Of a DNA stretch of 64,000 nt, positions 1 through 11,704 are shown in pieces. The stretch is from positions 31,671,001 through 31,735,000 of the forward strand of contig JALGPY010000001.1 of the NCBI GenBank assembly GCA_023055425.1. The letters run 5' to 3'. Both the position numbers and the translations under genes were made by a program. The DNA comes from Linanthus parryae (taxonomy: Eukaryota; Streptophyta; Magnoliopsida; Ericales; Polemoniaceae). The notes beneath the pieces are model-generated. The model searched no databases. It had not been told where the DNA came from and was given only the letters and a program-made list of their open reading frames with translations. Numbering within the stretch: position 1 is the stretch's first letter; the number at the start of each line of letters is the position of its first letter.

Positions 1-2
1 CC

Positions 3-1619
3 AGGAGGTCCATAGGAGCACTCTTGTCTTAGGAGTACGAGGGTCAAGAGAGGCCCATCTACTACATCTCTCGCATTGTGCAGCCTGCAGAATCAAGGTA
101 CACAGACATCGAGCGTCACTGCCTTGCTTTGTTCTTCATAATAGAGAAGTTGAAACACTACTTTGCGACGCATAAAGTAGTAGTGGTCACCAAAAGTGAT
201 CCCATACGATATCTGTTAACTCACACTACTCTTGGAGGAAGGTTGGCGAAATGGTACATGACCATTTCTCAATACGATATCACATGCGCGAGACCGCGAG
301 CGATCAATTCGCAGGCGGTAGCAGATTTGTTAGCACAATTCCCCGACAACAGTCATGAGCCCGTGATCGAAGAAGAGCTCGAGGGACCCGAGATCTATGC
401 GATCGATGTACCCTATTGGACGCTCCATTTCGACGGGTCGTCAACAAGGAAATGCGGAGGCATCGGGATAGTCTTGACCAAGCCAGATGGGGAGGTCATA
501 CAGATGTCCGCAAAGCTTGACTTCGCAGTCACCAACAACGAGGCAGAATATGAAGCCCTCATAGCAGGGCTGCGTGCAGCGAAAGCTTTGGAAGTAAGCA
601 ACTTGACGGTCATGGGAGACTCCAAGTTGATCGTCAAGCAAGCATCGGGCGAGTACGGTTTGAAGGAGATTAACCTTCTGTCCTACCGCACTCTGGTACA
701 AAAGCTAGTGCAGCAATTCTGCGATGTGAGGTACGAGCACAAGCCCCGAGCAGACAACAGACATGCAGATGCTTTGGCCACCTTGGGATCCAAGGTTAGT
801 ACAGACAAATGTCCCGCAAGGATCTCCATTGAAGTGCGAACATCGTCGGCGTTGACAGAAGACGCGTGCAACGATGAACACATGGATGATACGGACTGGA
901 GAAAAACAATTTTACGAGCTATTGCAGAAGGCACAAGCAGCGAAAGCTGGGCACTCACAAAGGGGTATTGCATACATGATAACACCCTTTACTATAAGGG
1001 TCCTGGCGGAATACTCATGCGATGCGTCTCCGAGCAGGAGGGACTGCTGTTGTTAGAGAATATTCACCAACATGATTGCGGAGAAAGCGAGGTGTCAATC
1101 TACCGAAAGGCTCAGAGATATGGCATTCACTGGCCAGACATGTCAACAGCCGCGGCCTTGGTACAAGGTAAGTGCGAGAGTTGTGCACTGATTAAAGATT
1201 CTCTACTCATCGCCCTAACCGATGATGACACGGATTGGAGGAAGCCACTCTTTGACTTTCTCAATAAGGGCACCTTACCCGAATTGAGAAAGGAAGCTGA
1301 GAAATTGAAGAGGAAAGCATCTCGATACATAGTACAAGAAAACCTGCTTTGGCGAAGAGGTCACGAAGGCAACTTGCTGCGATGTCTAGACGGCAGCGAA
1401 GCACAAGAAGTCATGGACCTTTCTCATCAGGTAGAACACCAAGGAGGTGCAAAATTATGCAGGCAGCTCCTCTCAATCGGATATTTCTGGCCTACGATGG
1501 AGGCTGATTTCCGCACCAAAGTACGACGCTGCCAGGAGTGCCAATTCAAAGGAAACCTAGTGCACGCTCCCGCTGTGGATCTACATGCATTGGGAACGCC
1601 ATGGCCATTTCACACATGA
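3..1619 (+). pseudogene. Tat pol: RNase H, second (archaeal-type) RNase H, duplicated integrase zinc-finger module
   Basis: One frame runs from position 3 but has a TAG at 30-32 and ends at a TGA at 1617-1619, so it is broken. The first part (to about 320) is the retroviral-type RNase H tail, with ESRYTDIE and HYFATHKV. From about 417 a second RNase H begins with WTLHFDGSS, NNEAEYEAL and GDSKLIV, the Asp, Glu, Asp pattern of the aRNase H found in Tat elements. Downstream, a module of about 113 codons occurs twice (from about 886 and about 1225). Each copy starts DDTDWRK and ends in a Cys-x2-Cys of the integrase HHCC finger (CESC, then CQEC). The first copy lacks a normal second His. The frame continues directly into the integrase core after the TGA, which sits where relatives usually have Trp. 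Confidence 0.85.
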
Positions 1620-2459
1620 GTGTTGGACTTCATCGGTCCTATCCGACCAAATTCGCACGGGAATCATTTTATTCTCACCGCAACTGAGCTATTTACCAAA
1701 TGGGTGGAGGCAATACCACTGAAGACGGCAAATGCGCTAGCTGTGGTCAACTTCGTCCAAGAAAACATCATATGCAGGTTCGGAATTCCAAACACCATTC
1801 TTTCAGATAATGGTACTCCTTTTGTTAATCGCCAGGTAGCTGCAAAGTTAGCAGAGTACAACATCAGGCAAATATGTTCCACCCCTTACTACCCGAAGGG
1901 GAACGGGCAAGCCGAGGCGACCAACAAAACGCTGTTGAGGATTTTGAGCAAGATGGTCGCAGATGACCACAAGAAGTGGGCTGATTCTCTAAGCATAGCT
2001 CTGTGGGCCTACCGAACTTCTCCAAGGACACCCACGGGGGGCTCACCGTTCCTACTATGCTATGGGGCCGAGGCCGTGGTACCTGCGGAGGTGAGAGTCA
2101 ATTCGGCAAGATTGGCCTTCCACGCACTCTACGAAAACCAACGTGATCATAACTTAGTCTTGCTGGAGGAAAAGCGAGAACAAGCTAAAAGGACCAACAA
2201 GCGGTATCAAGAAAGGATCGCTCGTGCTTACAACAAGTCAGTCCAACGAAGAGATTTCGCAGTTGGAGATTTGGTCCTGCGCGCGTCTGACCACTGCATG
2301 CGAGAAGCGGCTCACCCAAAGTTCGCAGCCAATTGGGAAGGACCCTTCGAAGTCACAGAAGTCTTTGATAGTGGCTACTGCAGCATACGAAGGTTGCACG
2401 GAACAACCCCAACCCCGAGTTCAGTCAACATGCGCTGGATTAAGAAGTACTATCCTTAA
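1620..2459 (+). pseudogene. Tat integrase catalytic core and C-terminal domain
   Basis: This is the same frame as the upstream pol segment, separated from it only by the TGA at 1617-1619, so the start is not a real initiation site. It encodes the DDE integrase core: Asp in LDFIGP, Asp in ILSDNGTPF, and Glu in GNGQAEATNKT. The C-terminal part has the GPY/F-type module (WEGPFEVTEV) and ends MRWIKKYYP before a TAA. There is no chromodomain, which agrees with Tat rather than chromoviruses. Integrase inserts the cDNA into the host chromosome. The core itself has no internal stop, so this segment decayed less than the other elements in the window. Confidence 0.88.
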
Positions 2460-2639
2460 CTTCTCTCATTTCATGCGTTTTATTATAACGTTGCCTCATG
2501 TCTTGTATGGCTATGATTTACACAATCTCTTCTCCCATATGAGAGCATTACAATAAAAGGGCTCTCCCAAATGGGAACTTCATATTTCTAGCTGTTAATG
2601 TTGCTTTATTTAGTTTGTTATTACTGCTAACAATGGGCT

Positions 2640-3500
2640 ATCCGCCACAATAGCAATTTATGCAAATGCGATCTTAATCAATCTTCTCAAGCCTATCTGT
2701 TACGATAGCAGCCTATACAAATGCGATCTTAGTCGATCTTCTAAGCCTATCTGTCACGATAGCAGCCCATGCGAAATGCGATCTTAATCGATCATCTAAG
2801 CCTATCTGTTACGATAGCAGCCTATGCAAATGCGATCTTAATCGATCTTCTAAGCCTATCTGTTACGATAGCAGCCTATGCAAATGCGATCTTAATCGAT
2901 CTTCTAAGCCTATCTGCCACGATAGCAGCCTATGCAAATGCGATCTTAATCGATCTTCTAAGCCTATCTGTCACGATAGCAGCCTATGCAAATGCGATCT
3001 TAATCGATCCTCTAAGCCTATCTATCACGATAGCGGCCTATGCAAATGCGATCTTAATCGATCCTCTAAGCCTATCTGTCACGATAGCAGCCTATGCAAA
3101 TGCGATCTTAATCGATCCTCTAAGCCTATCTATCACGATAGCGGCCTATGCAAATGCGATCTTAATCGATCGTCTAAGCCTATCTGTCACGATAGCAGCC
3201 TATGCAAAATGATCTTAATTGATCTTCTAAAGCCTATCTGCCACGATAGCAGCCTACGCGAAAAATGATCTTAATTGATCTTCTAAAGCCTATCTGCCAC
3301 GATAGCAGCATATGCGAACATGATCTTGAAACAATCTTTCAAGCCTATCTGCTGTGGTAACAGCGACATACGAATGCGATCTAGAAATCGTCCTTAAGCC
3401 TATCTATTGTGATAGCAACATCATACGAAGTGATCTCAAGCGATCTACAAAGGTCTATCTGATATGATAGCACTTACATTTGAATCTGATAGCAAATCAC
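2640..3500. repeat. 54-bp tandem array in the Tat 3' region
   Basis: A unit of 54 bp with core GCCTATCTGTCACGATAGC and TGCGATCTTAATCGATC is repeated head to tail. About ten units between 2668 and 3212 are nearly identical. From 3212 to 3500 the units become longer and more diverged, with A-rich indels, and fade out. Each unit holds a short hairpin (CTATC...GATAG). Because 54 is a multiple of three, a spurious 147-codon ORF runs through the array. Tandem repeats in the 3' untranslated region of Tat elements are known and have been proposed as sources of plant satellite DNA. Confidence 0.92.
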
Positions 3501-4958
3501 AAGCCCATTTGCCAAGATGGCACAGCTGCGAAAACACGATCTCGAACGATCTAAGAAAAAAAAATCTGCGAACTAATAAGGCAGATAGCAAACGCGAAGT
3601 ATGTGTATAGCATTACACAAGGCGAAATATGCCGATACGCATGCGAAACTGTATTTTGTTGTAACAAGACAGCAGATGATACAAAAGCCATTTATCATTA
3701 TGAGTCCAAAAGACTTACAATTTATCTGTCTAGATAGCAGCTTACAAGCGAAAAAGCTCAAATCTAACTACGCAGCCAACATGGCTTACAATGCATTCGG
3801 AAAGTAACTTACAAGCTTAAAGTTACACATCGGGGGAATCCTAGCTGAAAAAGGATGAACCTAACGGTCCTAGCACCGGCTATGCGATACGCAGATCTGC
3901 GGCCAAAGATCTGTAGCAAGTGAGATGCTTCCGCGAAGAGATCAGCTCGCCATTAGCTGCATCCATGGCGGCAATGGTCTGGGTGGTCCTACGTCCAAGA
4001 TCTCAGGATCTGACAAGACCCCTGTCTGATCAAGATAGGTACCAGAGGAACCAACTGTTCCGGCGTATGCCGTCGTGCAAAACAGGGGAAGCAGTCATTC
4101 CTCTGGTGATGGGTTCCTTGTCATGATAGACAAGGGCATTGACGAGCCCCCTGAGTTCAAGAACGAAGAGGCAAGAAATCCTCCTCCGGGGATGCTGGAG
4201 GAGAATTCCGCCGTTCATTACGAGACGGTAGCACGGTCACTACGGCGCTGCACCTCACCGAGAGGCGGCCGGAAACATGACCTGCAAACATAATACACGA
4301 AGAAAATTCTTCGAACACACATGAGATATCATCTCCATCTTCTTTATGATGGTTATAAAGAACAATAAGCCTCATAAAGCGGATCTTGGAAACTATTTCT
4401 ATAGCACAAAGCGCAAACTCAGGATTCACAACTTGGAGTTGCCATGAATCAACGAAAAACAAGCGCTGAAGCCAGCAGTCGTAAGGACTCACGGCAAAGC
4501 ACATTTTTGGGATGAAGAACCCAAATGGCAAAGACAAGGTTTATATAGACCTTGTGGAGACTCTTCAGTTGCTAAGATGAGTCAGCAGAATTCGAAAAGA
4601 GGGTAAGGTCAATCACTTACGCCTTGAAAAGTGGTAACGATCAATTACCCTACTAAAGGCTACGACGATTCAGTGGCGTATCCTAATTAATGACGGATAG
4701 TCATGATTCGGATGGACTTCCCAAGGAAAGCGTGCTTATCTTCCGAGAAATTAGTGCGAAAATCAAGCAGAGTATCAATTGCTGATGTCATAATTGGATA
4801 TGCAGAGAGATATCCTATCAAATCCCGTAAGGGGCAAAACGGGCATGTCGATTGTTTTGATAAAAAAAGGGGGGAGAAACCCTAGCAACATTACATTAAT
4901 GTTTCAACATTACATTAATGTTCCAGCTATTTCCTTGCTACTTTTCAAATTCAAAAAG
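3501..4958. other. Tat 3' non-coding region, no gene seen
   Basis: This spacer lies between the repeat array and the 3' end of the antisense gene. It has only short ORFs in all frames, with no recognisable domain. A GC-balanced stretch near 3830-4270 and a TATA-like string (tttatataga, about 4540) are visible but cannot be assigned. It would hold the 3' untranslated region and polyadenylation site of the antisense gene. Confidence 0.5.
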
Positions 4959-7900
4959 TCAAAGCAAATTCTTGATTAAGGAGTCATGGGGCGCGAACAG
5001 ATGGCTCAGCTTCTCTACCTGCTCCACTTCTTGCTTCAATTGCTCGCACCTGGCATTCATCTCATGATAGAGCTTCAGAGCTTCGTCAACCTTTTGCTTT
5101 TGCTGCTCCACCTTCTGCTTCTCAGCTGCGAGGTTTTGGTGGCCGAGTTTCAAAGTTGTGGCCGCGCGAATCAAGGTAACTCTTTTCATAAGAAAATTGA
5201 AACCCAGCCTGCCTTGAACTTTGGCCAGGAGATTTTGGCACATGCCGAAAAGCAATTCGGCACTCTGGACAGAAATGGTCGCAGGCGTGGCCGCAGACAG
5301 CTGCTCCAAAATCCAAATGGCTTCGGTAAGAAACAGTCTCCTGTCGAAGGGCCCTATCTCCAGAGACCTCGTAAATGATCGGGGGTAGGTGAGGCGCATC
5401 CGAACTAGCCAGTCCACATCAGTTTGCTTCAAACCTAAAGCAATGTCAAAGCTAAGTTATGCTATCAAACTCGCAAATGAATGACGCGAGATGCAAACAG
5501 CAAGTCTCTACTTACCAGTTCCTTCAAGAATCTCACGAAGAGAAGGAATGCGCATTGCTGGAGTAGTCGAAGACTGTCCTTGCTCCATAGCTCTCCTGTC
5601 AGCAGCGAGCTCTAACTCCTCATAGTTAGGAGGAAGAGTATAAGCCGCACCAGCTGCGACTGCATTCCCAACCTGCGAGCCCCAAAAGCTCCACGCAGGA
5701 AGAGGTGCCGCCGACTCAGTCATCGCCGGAGGCGAAATGACAGCCGAAGTTACTTGGCGAAGGACACTCTCAGATGCGGGAGCGTCAACAGTACTTGTTC
5801 TTACTTCTTCAGCGCCAGTACGGGCATCTTCCTCCATTAACACAGCATCAGCTTCGGCATCATCAGAAAGCTCGATGATGTCCTCAAAAGGCTCTCCTGC
5901 GTATTCAGTAGCTGCGACGGGCTTCTCGGTATGAGAACTCGGCACTGGGACATAGGACACAGAAGGTTGACTTCTTTGCTCCAGCACAGGTTCTTCAGCA
6001 GTACCTGCGATACAGAATGCGATAGTATGAGGTAACTCGTATTGTACATTATTTTACTGTCTTTGCTAAAGCTAAGAGCGAGCACCTCCACGCGAAGGTG
6101 GGATTGAAGTATCTTCGTCATACACTAAAGACGTGGAACCATGCCCTATTAGTGTGTCCTCATTAAGCAGGTCCTTAAAATGAGCATGACCTGGGACGCG
6201 AAGAAACCAGTCATGATTCTGTTTTAAGTTGCTAAGGTCTGGTCTATGCATATCGATCAAATGATTACCTGAAGGTTCTCCGCACTTATCTACTAGCCAA
6301 CGACGAATGTCAGCTTTTGACACACCATGCTTTAATGCACCAACTACAACATCTCTATAAGTTACTGCGAGATTGAAGATCTCACCTTTATCGCCGCCTG
6401 CGATTTCTTCAAAATCTGCTTGGGCTTGCTCTAGGGCTGCTGCATCCTCTTCTGGAGCCGCATCCTCCTCCTCCGCCTGAGGAGCCACCTCTTCGGGAAG
6501 CACATCTTCCTCGTCAGCTGGACGCACTAAGTCGTCAACATGTTGCTCTTCGAGGCTCCGCTGTCTCACACGCTCGAGCTCCTCCTCTTCGCGCTGCCTT
6601 CTTCTCTCAGCAGCTTCCGCGGCTGTCTTTCGGGACTCGGCAAGAACGTCCTCGCTTATGGGATCGTCTGGAATGCCAGAACGGGTATCTCTCTTTTGTC
6701 TCTTGGCCAAAAGGCCACCGATGGTCTCATCATCATCTGCGAAGAAACGATTGGCTTAAGAAAGAATTGCAAAAGAATTACGATAGTGAGAAGGGAAACG
6801 CGATGGAGGTACCTCCTGATTCTTCCTCATGTATCACATTTGTTCTTTCTTCTTCTTCTTCATCACCTTCTCTGGGCTCCTGCCTCTCCTCTTCTTCCTC
6901 CTGGTTGAATGGAACGAAGGTCTCAACTGCGAGCTCCTTCCGCGCTCTACTGGGCATGCGACCTTTGCCTTTGTCTTTGGCAGAAAGGGACTTCGCTGGA
7001 GGAGAAGTTGGAGCACTTCTAGGGGAAGAAATTGTAATCCCCTTCTGCCTGGGTCTCTTCGCCCTCGGTGCCGCAGTCACTGGAGGAGATGGATTATCTC
7101 TGGGCGGAGACAAGGCCGGAGCATTATCTATCAGCGAGTCAGCAAAAGCATTCATGACTGCGCGAATCCTGGTTTCGACCTCGGGTTCCATCCTCGATGC
7201 TAGCTGGAACGACTGTCCTTGTCTTTTGGTGGCAACAATGGTGTTAACCAACGACTTGGAACGATCACCAGATGGGAATCTCCGCACGTGACACTACAGC
7301 AAACAGTATAGAATAAAGGCATCAACATGTGGAAATTAAGAAGCTTAACGCACGCGGAAAAAGTTGCTTACCTTAAATGTCTCGCTATATCTGACGACAT
7401 GCGAGTCACCTTTCTTAACTGCGACGATCTTTTCCTTCAGAATGACGTCAGGGCACAAATGGTTCTCATGATCCAACAATGAATAGAAACCATACTCAGA
7501 CTCGCTCAGACTGCAATTGGGGCGAAACGGAAAAGAATTTCTTTTGATCAAGGGAGCCCTACTCGGCTGGGCGACCGACTGTGTCTCAATCCTCGTTTGC
7601 TGGGCGACCCAATATGCGAGCCAGTTCTGGGAACAGCCGCCCTCGCGGTTACCCGCAGGCTGCTCAAAGGGAAGATTGTTCATGAAGACTGTCTTGCACT
7701 CCTTTGTTAGCAAGCGCTTATAGCAACCTCTGATAATGGACTGAGGCCAGATTGATGGTGCCACTGCATCAAAGCCGAACTGGGGAGAAACTCGAGTGGG
7801 GTCAACATCCACGGTAATCCTCTCATACCTTGGCGCCAGCTCACGAATATGCTCTGCGAGAGCAGGAAGGGAACCTCGCAGACACCAGCAAAAGAACTCG

Positions 7901-9241
7901 CGATAGCCCTCATGGAAGTTCGATCCCTCTTCGAAGAGGAGGTCTTCTGAAAAGACAACACCCTTAGAAGGGTATAGCTTTGGAAACCATCGCACATTCT
8001 CGATGCGCGTGGCATAGGGCCTGGCAGTGAACTCTTGCCGCTTGTCGCAGATCAGGCTCCAAGCGCACCTGGTATTGTTCGCTCCGAACCACCTCGCAGC
8101 TCTGCCACTGCTATGCTCATCCGTCTCGCCTGGGGGACACCACTTGTTGGGCTTAAGAGCAGTTGGGGCATAGGATGGCCATCGCTCGAAGACCCACATC
8201 GTCAAGAAGGAAATGTTGACAAAAGTCAGTATATCAAGGCGGCCACACGACTCCTTCATAGCCAAAACTAGCTGATGCAATCTATGGTACAGCGTGCCCA
8301 AGACCAAGGGTCCGAGTGCGACTTTCTAGCCAAGGGCGAGCTTCACAGCAAGCGGCAGAACGTGATAGAAGACCCCATCATGCGGGTGACCATCGATTAA
8401 GTACCTCGACAGCCATGCACAGAGGAAAGCACAAAGGGTCAAGTGATAGCCTTTACCCTCCACATAATTCTTGGCCTCCGGGTCCTCACTCAGAAGCTTT
8501 TTGGTGATACTGTTGTTCGCGTAGTCACGAAAGAAGTACTGCAACCATTTGTTCCAGGTATTCTTCGCAGACGTATCAACCAACTGCCAGTTCGGAAGAG
8601 CTTTGGTAGTAGTCCACCGGGTGGAGATCTTCTGAAAGGCATTCTTCCATCTGCGTGTACAAAGCAATCTCCGCAGTCGTTCTCAAAGGACTCAAAGGGT
8701 CCACTTCACCCATGGGAGACAAATCGTACAACATTTGCACGTCCTCGAGTGTGGGGGCAGCCTCGAACTCAGCAAAGTGGAATGTGTGAGTCGCAGGCGA
8801 ATAGCGGGAAAGAAGGTTTAGAAGCATGGACTGGTCCAGCTTCACGGCAGCACCCTTCATAGCACGAACAGCGAAGTATACACCGGCCTCATTAAGAGTC
8901 GCAGCATGATCGGTCAACACATGGTCGATCCATTCGTCCATGTAGTCCAATTTCTGGACAAAAGCTTGGGTGGAAATCGCAGCATAGGGGAAGTACCCAT
9001 TTTCGATTCCCAATCGAACCACGTCCTCGGAGCCAATCAACTCGAGCAGGGCTGAGTTAACTGGGGGAGTCAGTGTTAGCAATCCCTCATTGGGGACAGA
9101 AGCAGGCAATTTCTTCGCCTTAACCCTCGCATGGTAGAAATCTTTGCCACCCAGATAGGGGGCTTTTCGCCACAAAGCTTGCGGAAGATCAGGTATCTCT
9201 TCGTCCTCCTTGGTGGATTTGGTTCCTTTTGTCTTGTCCAT
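4959..9241 (-). pseudogene. antisense five-exon plant mobile domain (aminotransferase-like, PMD) gene
   Basis: The frame starts at ATG 9241 (MDKTKGTK). Exons: 9241-7372, 7293-6813, 6736-6086, 6004-5516, 5434-4959. Introns of 76-81 nt have GT-AG ends (for example GTAAGT at 5515, GTAAGC at 7371), and all four junctions keep the reading frame (phases 0, 1, 1, 1). Exon 1 has the PMD signature: WNKWLQYFFRDYA, a Leu-rich segment around LAVKLALG...LGTLYHRL, then W-rich strings such as VFERWPSYAP. Exons 2-4 are acidic, Ser/Pro-rich and charged. Exon 5 ends in a predicted coiled coil (about residues 95-150 of that exon; QNLAAEKQKVEQQKQKVDEA). Two breaks are visible: a frameshift between 8577 and 8667 and an in-frame TAG at 8326-8328. 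PMD proteins occur both in plant silencing/development genes and in MULE transposons. Function here is unknown; the gene is probably captured. Confidence 0.82.
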
Positions 9242-9620
9242 TCCTGCGGAAGAGCAAGAAAAAAGAGGGAGAAATATGCCACACTCAGTTTGAATTTCGA
9301 GATTCAAGATCTATGGAAAGAAAGATGAACAGTTTCTGGTATCAATTTCAGAAATTAGAGGGTTGCATTATCAGGGATTTCAAAACCCTATCCAAAGTCC
9401 TTATTATTGAAGGATTAAGCCACAATTGGGTCCAAAGCTTGAAGCTTCTTCACAAGTTCCAACAAATCATATGTTATGGGTTTACAGATCCAACGCAGTT
9501 CGAAGCATATGCTAGTATGTTAAATCGAAATTAAACAAGGCCAACCTTGTTTCTGTGAAGCCTGCTTGGATACGCACAGTTGAAGAAGACTTCCAGGTAC
9601 CATTCACTTTGAGAGAAAGA

Positions 9621-10552
9621 AGTGATGCTTCGCAACAATGGGGGATACAGAGTATTTATCCAAAAACAATGAAGGGTTGCGTCCTTTCAGTAGTCGAATC
9701 GGAACCGTCACCGTCGAATCGCGCAATCACAGGACAAGCTGACGTCACGCCTAAAACCCTAAAGGCCAGACGACACGACTCTAGGGGTTTTAGGTCATAA
9801 TGGCACGCACAGGGGCTGAACTTACCCGTATTTGAATTGGTGCGTGGCGGCGACGCGTATGTTGGTTTCCGCGCATGGAATCTAGACAGCTATGAGCCTT
9901 CACGCGCAGAAAGGGGGCTAATGTAGATAGTGCTTTCAGAGCTGGCAGATCTTGGCCACGTGGCAAACATCCAGCACACCATATTGTGCTCCACACACAC
10001 TGGATCACCAGCCGAGCTGATCCATGTGGGGCCTGCGAGACAGAGCCCTCGCATACCACTGCACGGGACTTGTAGGGACTTAGTGGTTTGGAGGCTAGAG
10101 TAAGCCATGTCGCGTGCGAGCCAAGCCCGCGCGCGACCTTTAGTAACTGCTTTGAGAGATTTATGGCACGAGCTCCATAAACCCGGTCAATCCAGTCAAA
10201 CCCGGTCAACCTCGTAACGGTTCCGGTATTCGCGCACAACGTGCTGTAACGGTCCCTATATACTCGGACGAACGTGCCGTTATGGTTAAGCTAATTAAGC
10301 CGCCATTAATGGGCGCATTAACCACACTACAACGGTCGCGTTCTCTACTATATATAGGACGTTAACCTTTCCATACAAAGGGGGAACACGCTAGCCATAC
10401 GCGGAAGCTCTGCCAAACCTCTGTCTCTCTCTCAGACATTACTACTGCCTTACTCTCTCCCTACACACAACCCAACTCTTCCTGTGCGATCTCTGATCCT
10501 CTACATACGGTGTACACAGAGGTCTCCCCGCCGGAATCTCTTGTGCACACCA
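9621..10552 (+). repeat. 3' LTR of the Tat element (left end uncertain)
   Basis: The right end is ...GCACACCA at 10552, followed at once by Copia gag sequence. A strong TATA box (ACTATATATAGG) lies near 10350, about 200 bp before the end, as expected for a U3-R-U5 layout. The left end is a guess. A purine tract at 9611-9620 followed by TGATGC would give a 932-bp LTR. Another purine tract at about 9255-9275 followed by TGCC would give about 1.28 kb. The 5' LTR is outside the window, so the choice cannot be checked here. Confidence 0.45.
9653..9659 (-). promoter_or_regulatory. possible TATA box for the antisense gene
   Basis: Read on the minus strand the sequence is GGATAAATACTC, a TATA-like string about 410 bp upstream of the proposed ATG at 9241. 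The position suits a promoter with an untranslated leader, but nothing else supports it. Confidence 0.22.
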
Positions 10553-11037
10553 ACAAAAAACGATTGGACGAAACCCTCAAAAGAAGGAGGTAGAGACACC
10601 AACAAGATCAAATCCGCATCAACATCACTAATAGTCTCGTCACTATCGTGTAATTCAAGCAAAATAGTGTTGAGATTGTCTAGGTGATCACCAATATGCG
10701 TACCTTCAATCATCCGAAGACCAAAGAGCCGCTGCTTCAACATCAACTTGTTGGCCACAGATTTCTTTGCGTAGAGATACTCCAACTTCTTCCATAAGCC
10801 AACCGCCGAGGTCTGATATGAAATTTCAATAATCTCGTCGTCCGCGAGGCACAACATGATCGTCGAATGCGCCTTCTCCTACATCTTCACAAACTCCGAC
10901 GTGGTGTTGTCAATGCTGGATTTGTTAGCTAGTGGCAACCACATATCTTGTTGCTTCAATAAAGCACGCATATTGATTTGCCACAAGCTAAACCCATTCT
11001 TCGCATCAAAACGATGAATCTTCATCATGTTCGACAT
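10553..11037 (-). pseudogene. Copia gag N-terminal part (UBN2-type)
   Basis: ATG at 11037 begins MSNMMKIHRFDAKNGFSLW, a typical Tork/Tnt1-like gag start. It continues with WKKLEYLYAKKS, LMLKQRLFGLRM, HLDNLNTILLEL and LPPSFEGFVQSF, which is the UBN2 (gag-polypeptide of Copia) region. An in-frame TAG at 10879-10881 breaks it. It stops at QSFF because the Tat LTR is inserted there. Gag forms the virus-like particle that packages the element RNA. Confidence 0.85.
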
Positions 11038-11069
11038 CACTCCTCACAAACTCGAGATCCAACAACCTG

Positions 11070-11081
11070 GCTCTGATACCA
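11070..11081 (-). other. primer-binding site, initiator tRNA-Met
   Basis: On the minus strand this reads TGGTATCAGAGC, the standard complement to the 3' end of plant initiator tRNA-Met, two bases after the LTR end. It fixes the LTR boundary and the element's orientation. Confidence 0.92.
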
Positions 11082-11083
11082 CT

Positions 11084-11451
11084 TGTTAGAAAATGACTGC
11101 GAAAGCCAAGAGGAGCGAAGAGACGATGAACGAGATGAAGAAGCGACACAACGAATTAACGTGGTTCACTAGTTTTTAGGTTAGCTACCTCCACTGACAA
11201 AACGAACCAATTTTATTGATGAGAAGCCAATACAATCAACCACGCAATGTTTGTATCGACCCTAGGTCAATATATAGTCCTCAGGTACTGACTTGTGTCC
11301 AAAAAAACGAATAAACATTCTAAAATCGAACAAGGAAACAACGAAACTGCCCCAGTCCTGATGTCTTCGCACGAAGACACTGGCAATTCCAATTTTTGCG
11401 ACTTCGTTCTTCTTCCTTGCTTCGCCAATTGCTTCGCCACTTCGTCCAACA
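11084..11451 (-). repeat. 5' LTR of the interrupted Copia (368 bp)
   Basis: On the minus strand it begins TGTTGGACGAAGTGG and ends TCTAACA, giving TG...CA termini. A palindromic string TCTTCGCACGAAGAC lies at about 11363-11378, similar to motifs in the LTRs of the Copia at 15844. The second LTR is not in the window. Confidence 0.82.
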
Positions 11452-11704
11452 ATTAGCTAGGAGCTTGAATCACCAAAAACATAATATTTTTCATTTTGAT
11501 AAGGAATCAAGACAATACATCATGATCTTAGTGACAACCCTGCCATTAGTTCAGTCTCATTATCATCAACTGCGGATCTGCACTTGAAGTTGTGGGGCTA
11601 TAAACCCCACTCAGCCTGTGCGAAATTTCATTTTTTCTCTTATTATGTTTATCAAATTCAATATAGCCCCCACTAAAATGAAATAATGACTCGTATTATA
11701 TAAT

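Larger units (their letters stand above)
1..10552 (+). mobile_element. Tat-lineage Ty3/gypsy LTR retrotransposon, 3' part
   Basis: The element enters from the left edge, so its 5' LTR, gag, protease and most of RT lie outside the window. Order seen: end of RNase H, a second archaeal-type RNase H, an integrase zinc-finger region, the integrase core, a tandem-repeat 3' region, an antisense gene and the 3' LTR. A second RNase H between pol RNase H and integrase, a repeat-rich 3' region and extra ORFs near the 3' LTR are known traits of Tat/Ogre/Grande-type elements. The right end is placed at about 10552 because a Copia gag reading frame on the minus strand is cut exactly there. The 3' LTR start is uncertain. 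That the antisense gene belongs to the element, rather than being a neighbour, is inferred from its position between integrase and LTR end. Confidence 0.85.
10553..11451 (-). mobile_element. Copia element remnant (Tork-like), interrupted by the Tat element
   Basis: Read on the minus strand: 5' LTR (11451-11084), two spacer bases, primer site for initiator tRNA-Met, leader, then gag up to 10553, where the Tat 3' LTR starts. The rest of this Copia must lie left of the Tat element, outside the window. Its gag resembles that of the Copia at 15844, and both LTRs carry CTTCGnACGAAG-type palindromes, so they are likely related families. Confidence 0.8.

Noticed and set aside
2769..3212. 147-codon ORF with ILIDxLSLSVTIAAY repeats
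   Set aside because: It is the 54-bp array read in frame; 54 is divisible by three. No gene.
4540..4550. TATA-like TTTATATAGA as an alternative Tat LTR promoter
   Set aside because: The LTR end at 10552 and the TATA near 10350 fit better; I see no LTR boundary near 4540.
5737..7291. Plus-strand ORFs of 65-174 codons opposite the antisense gene
   Set aside because: They mirror the exons of the minus-strand gene and lack any domain.
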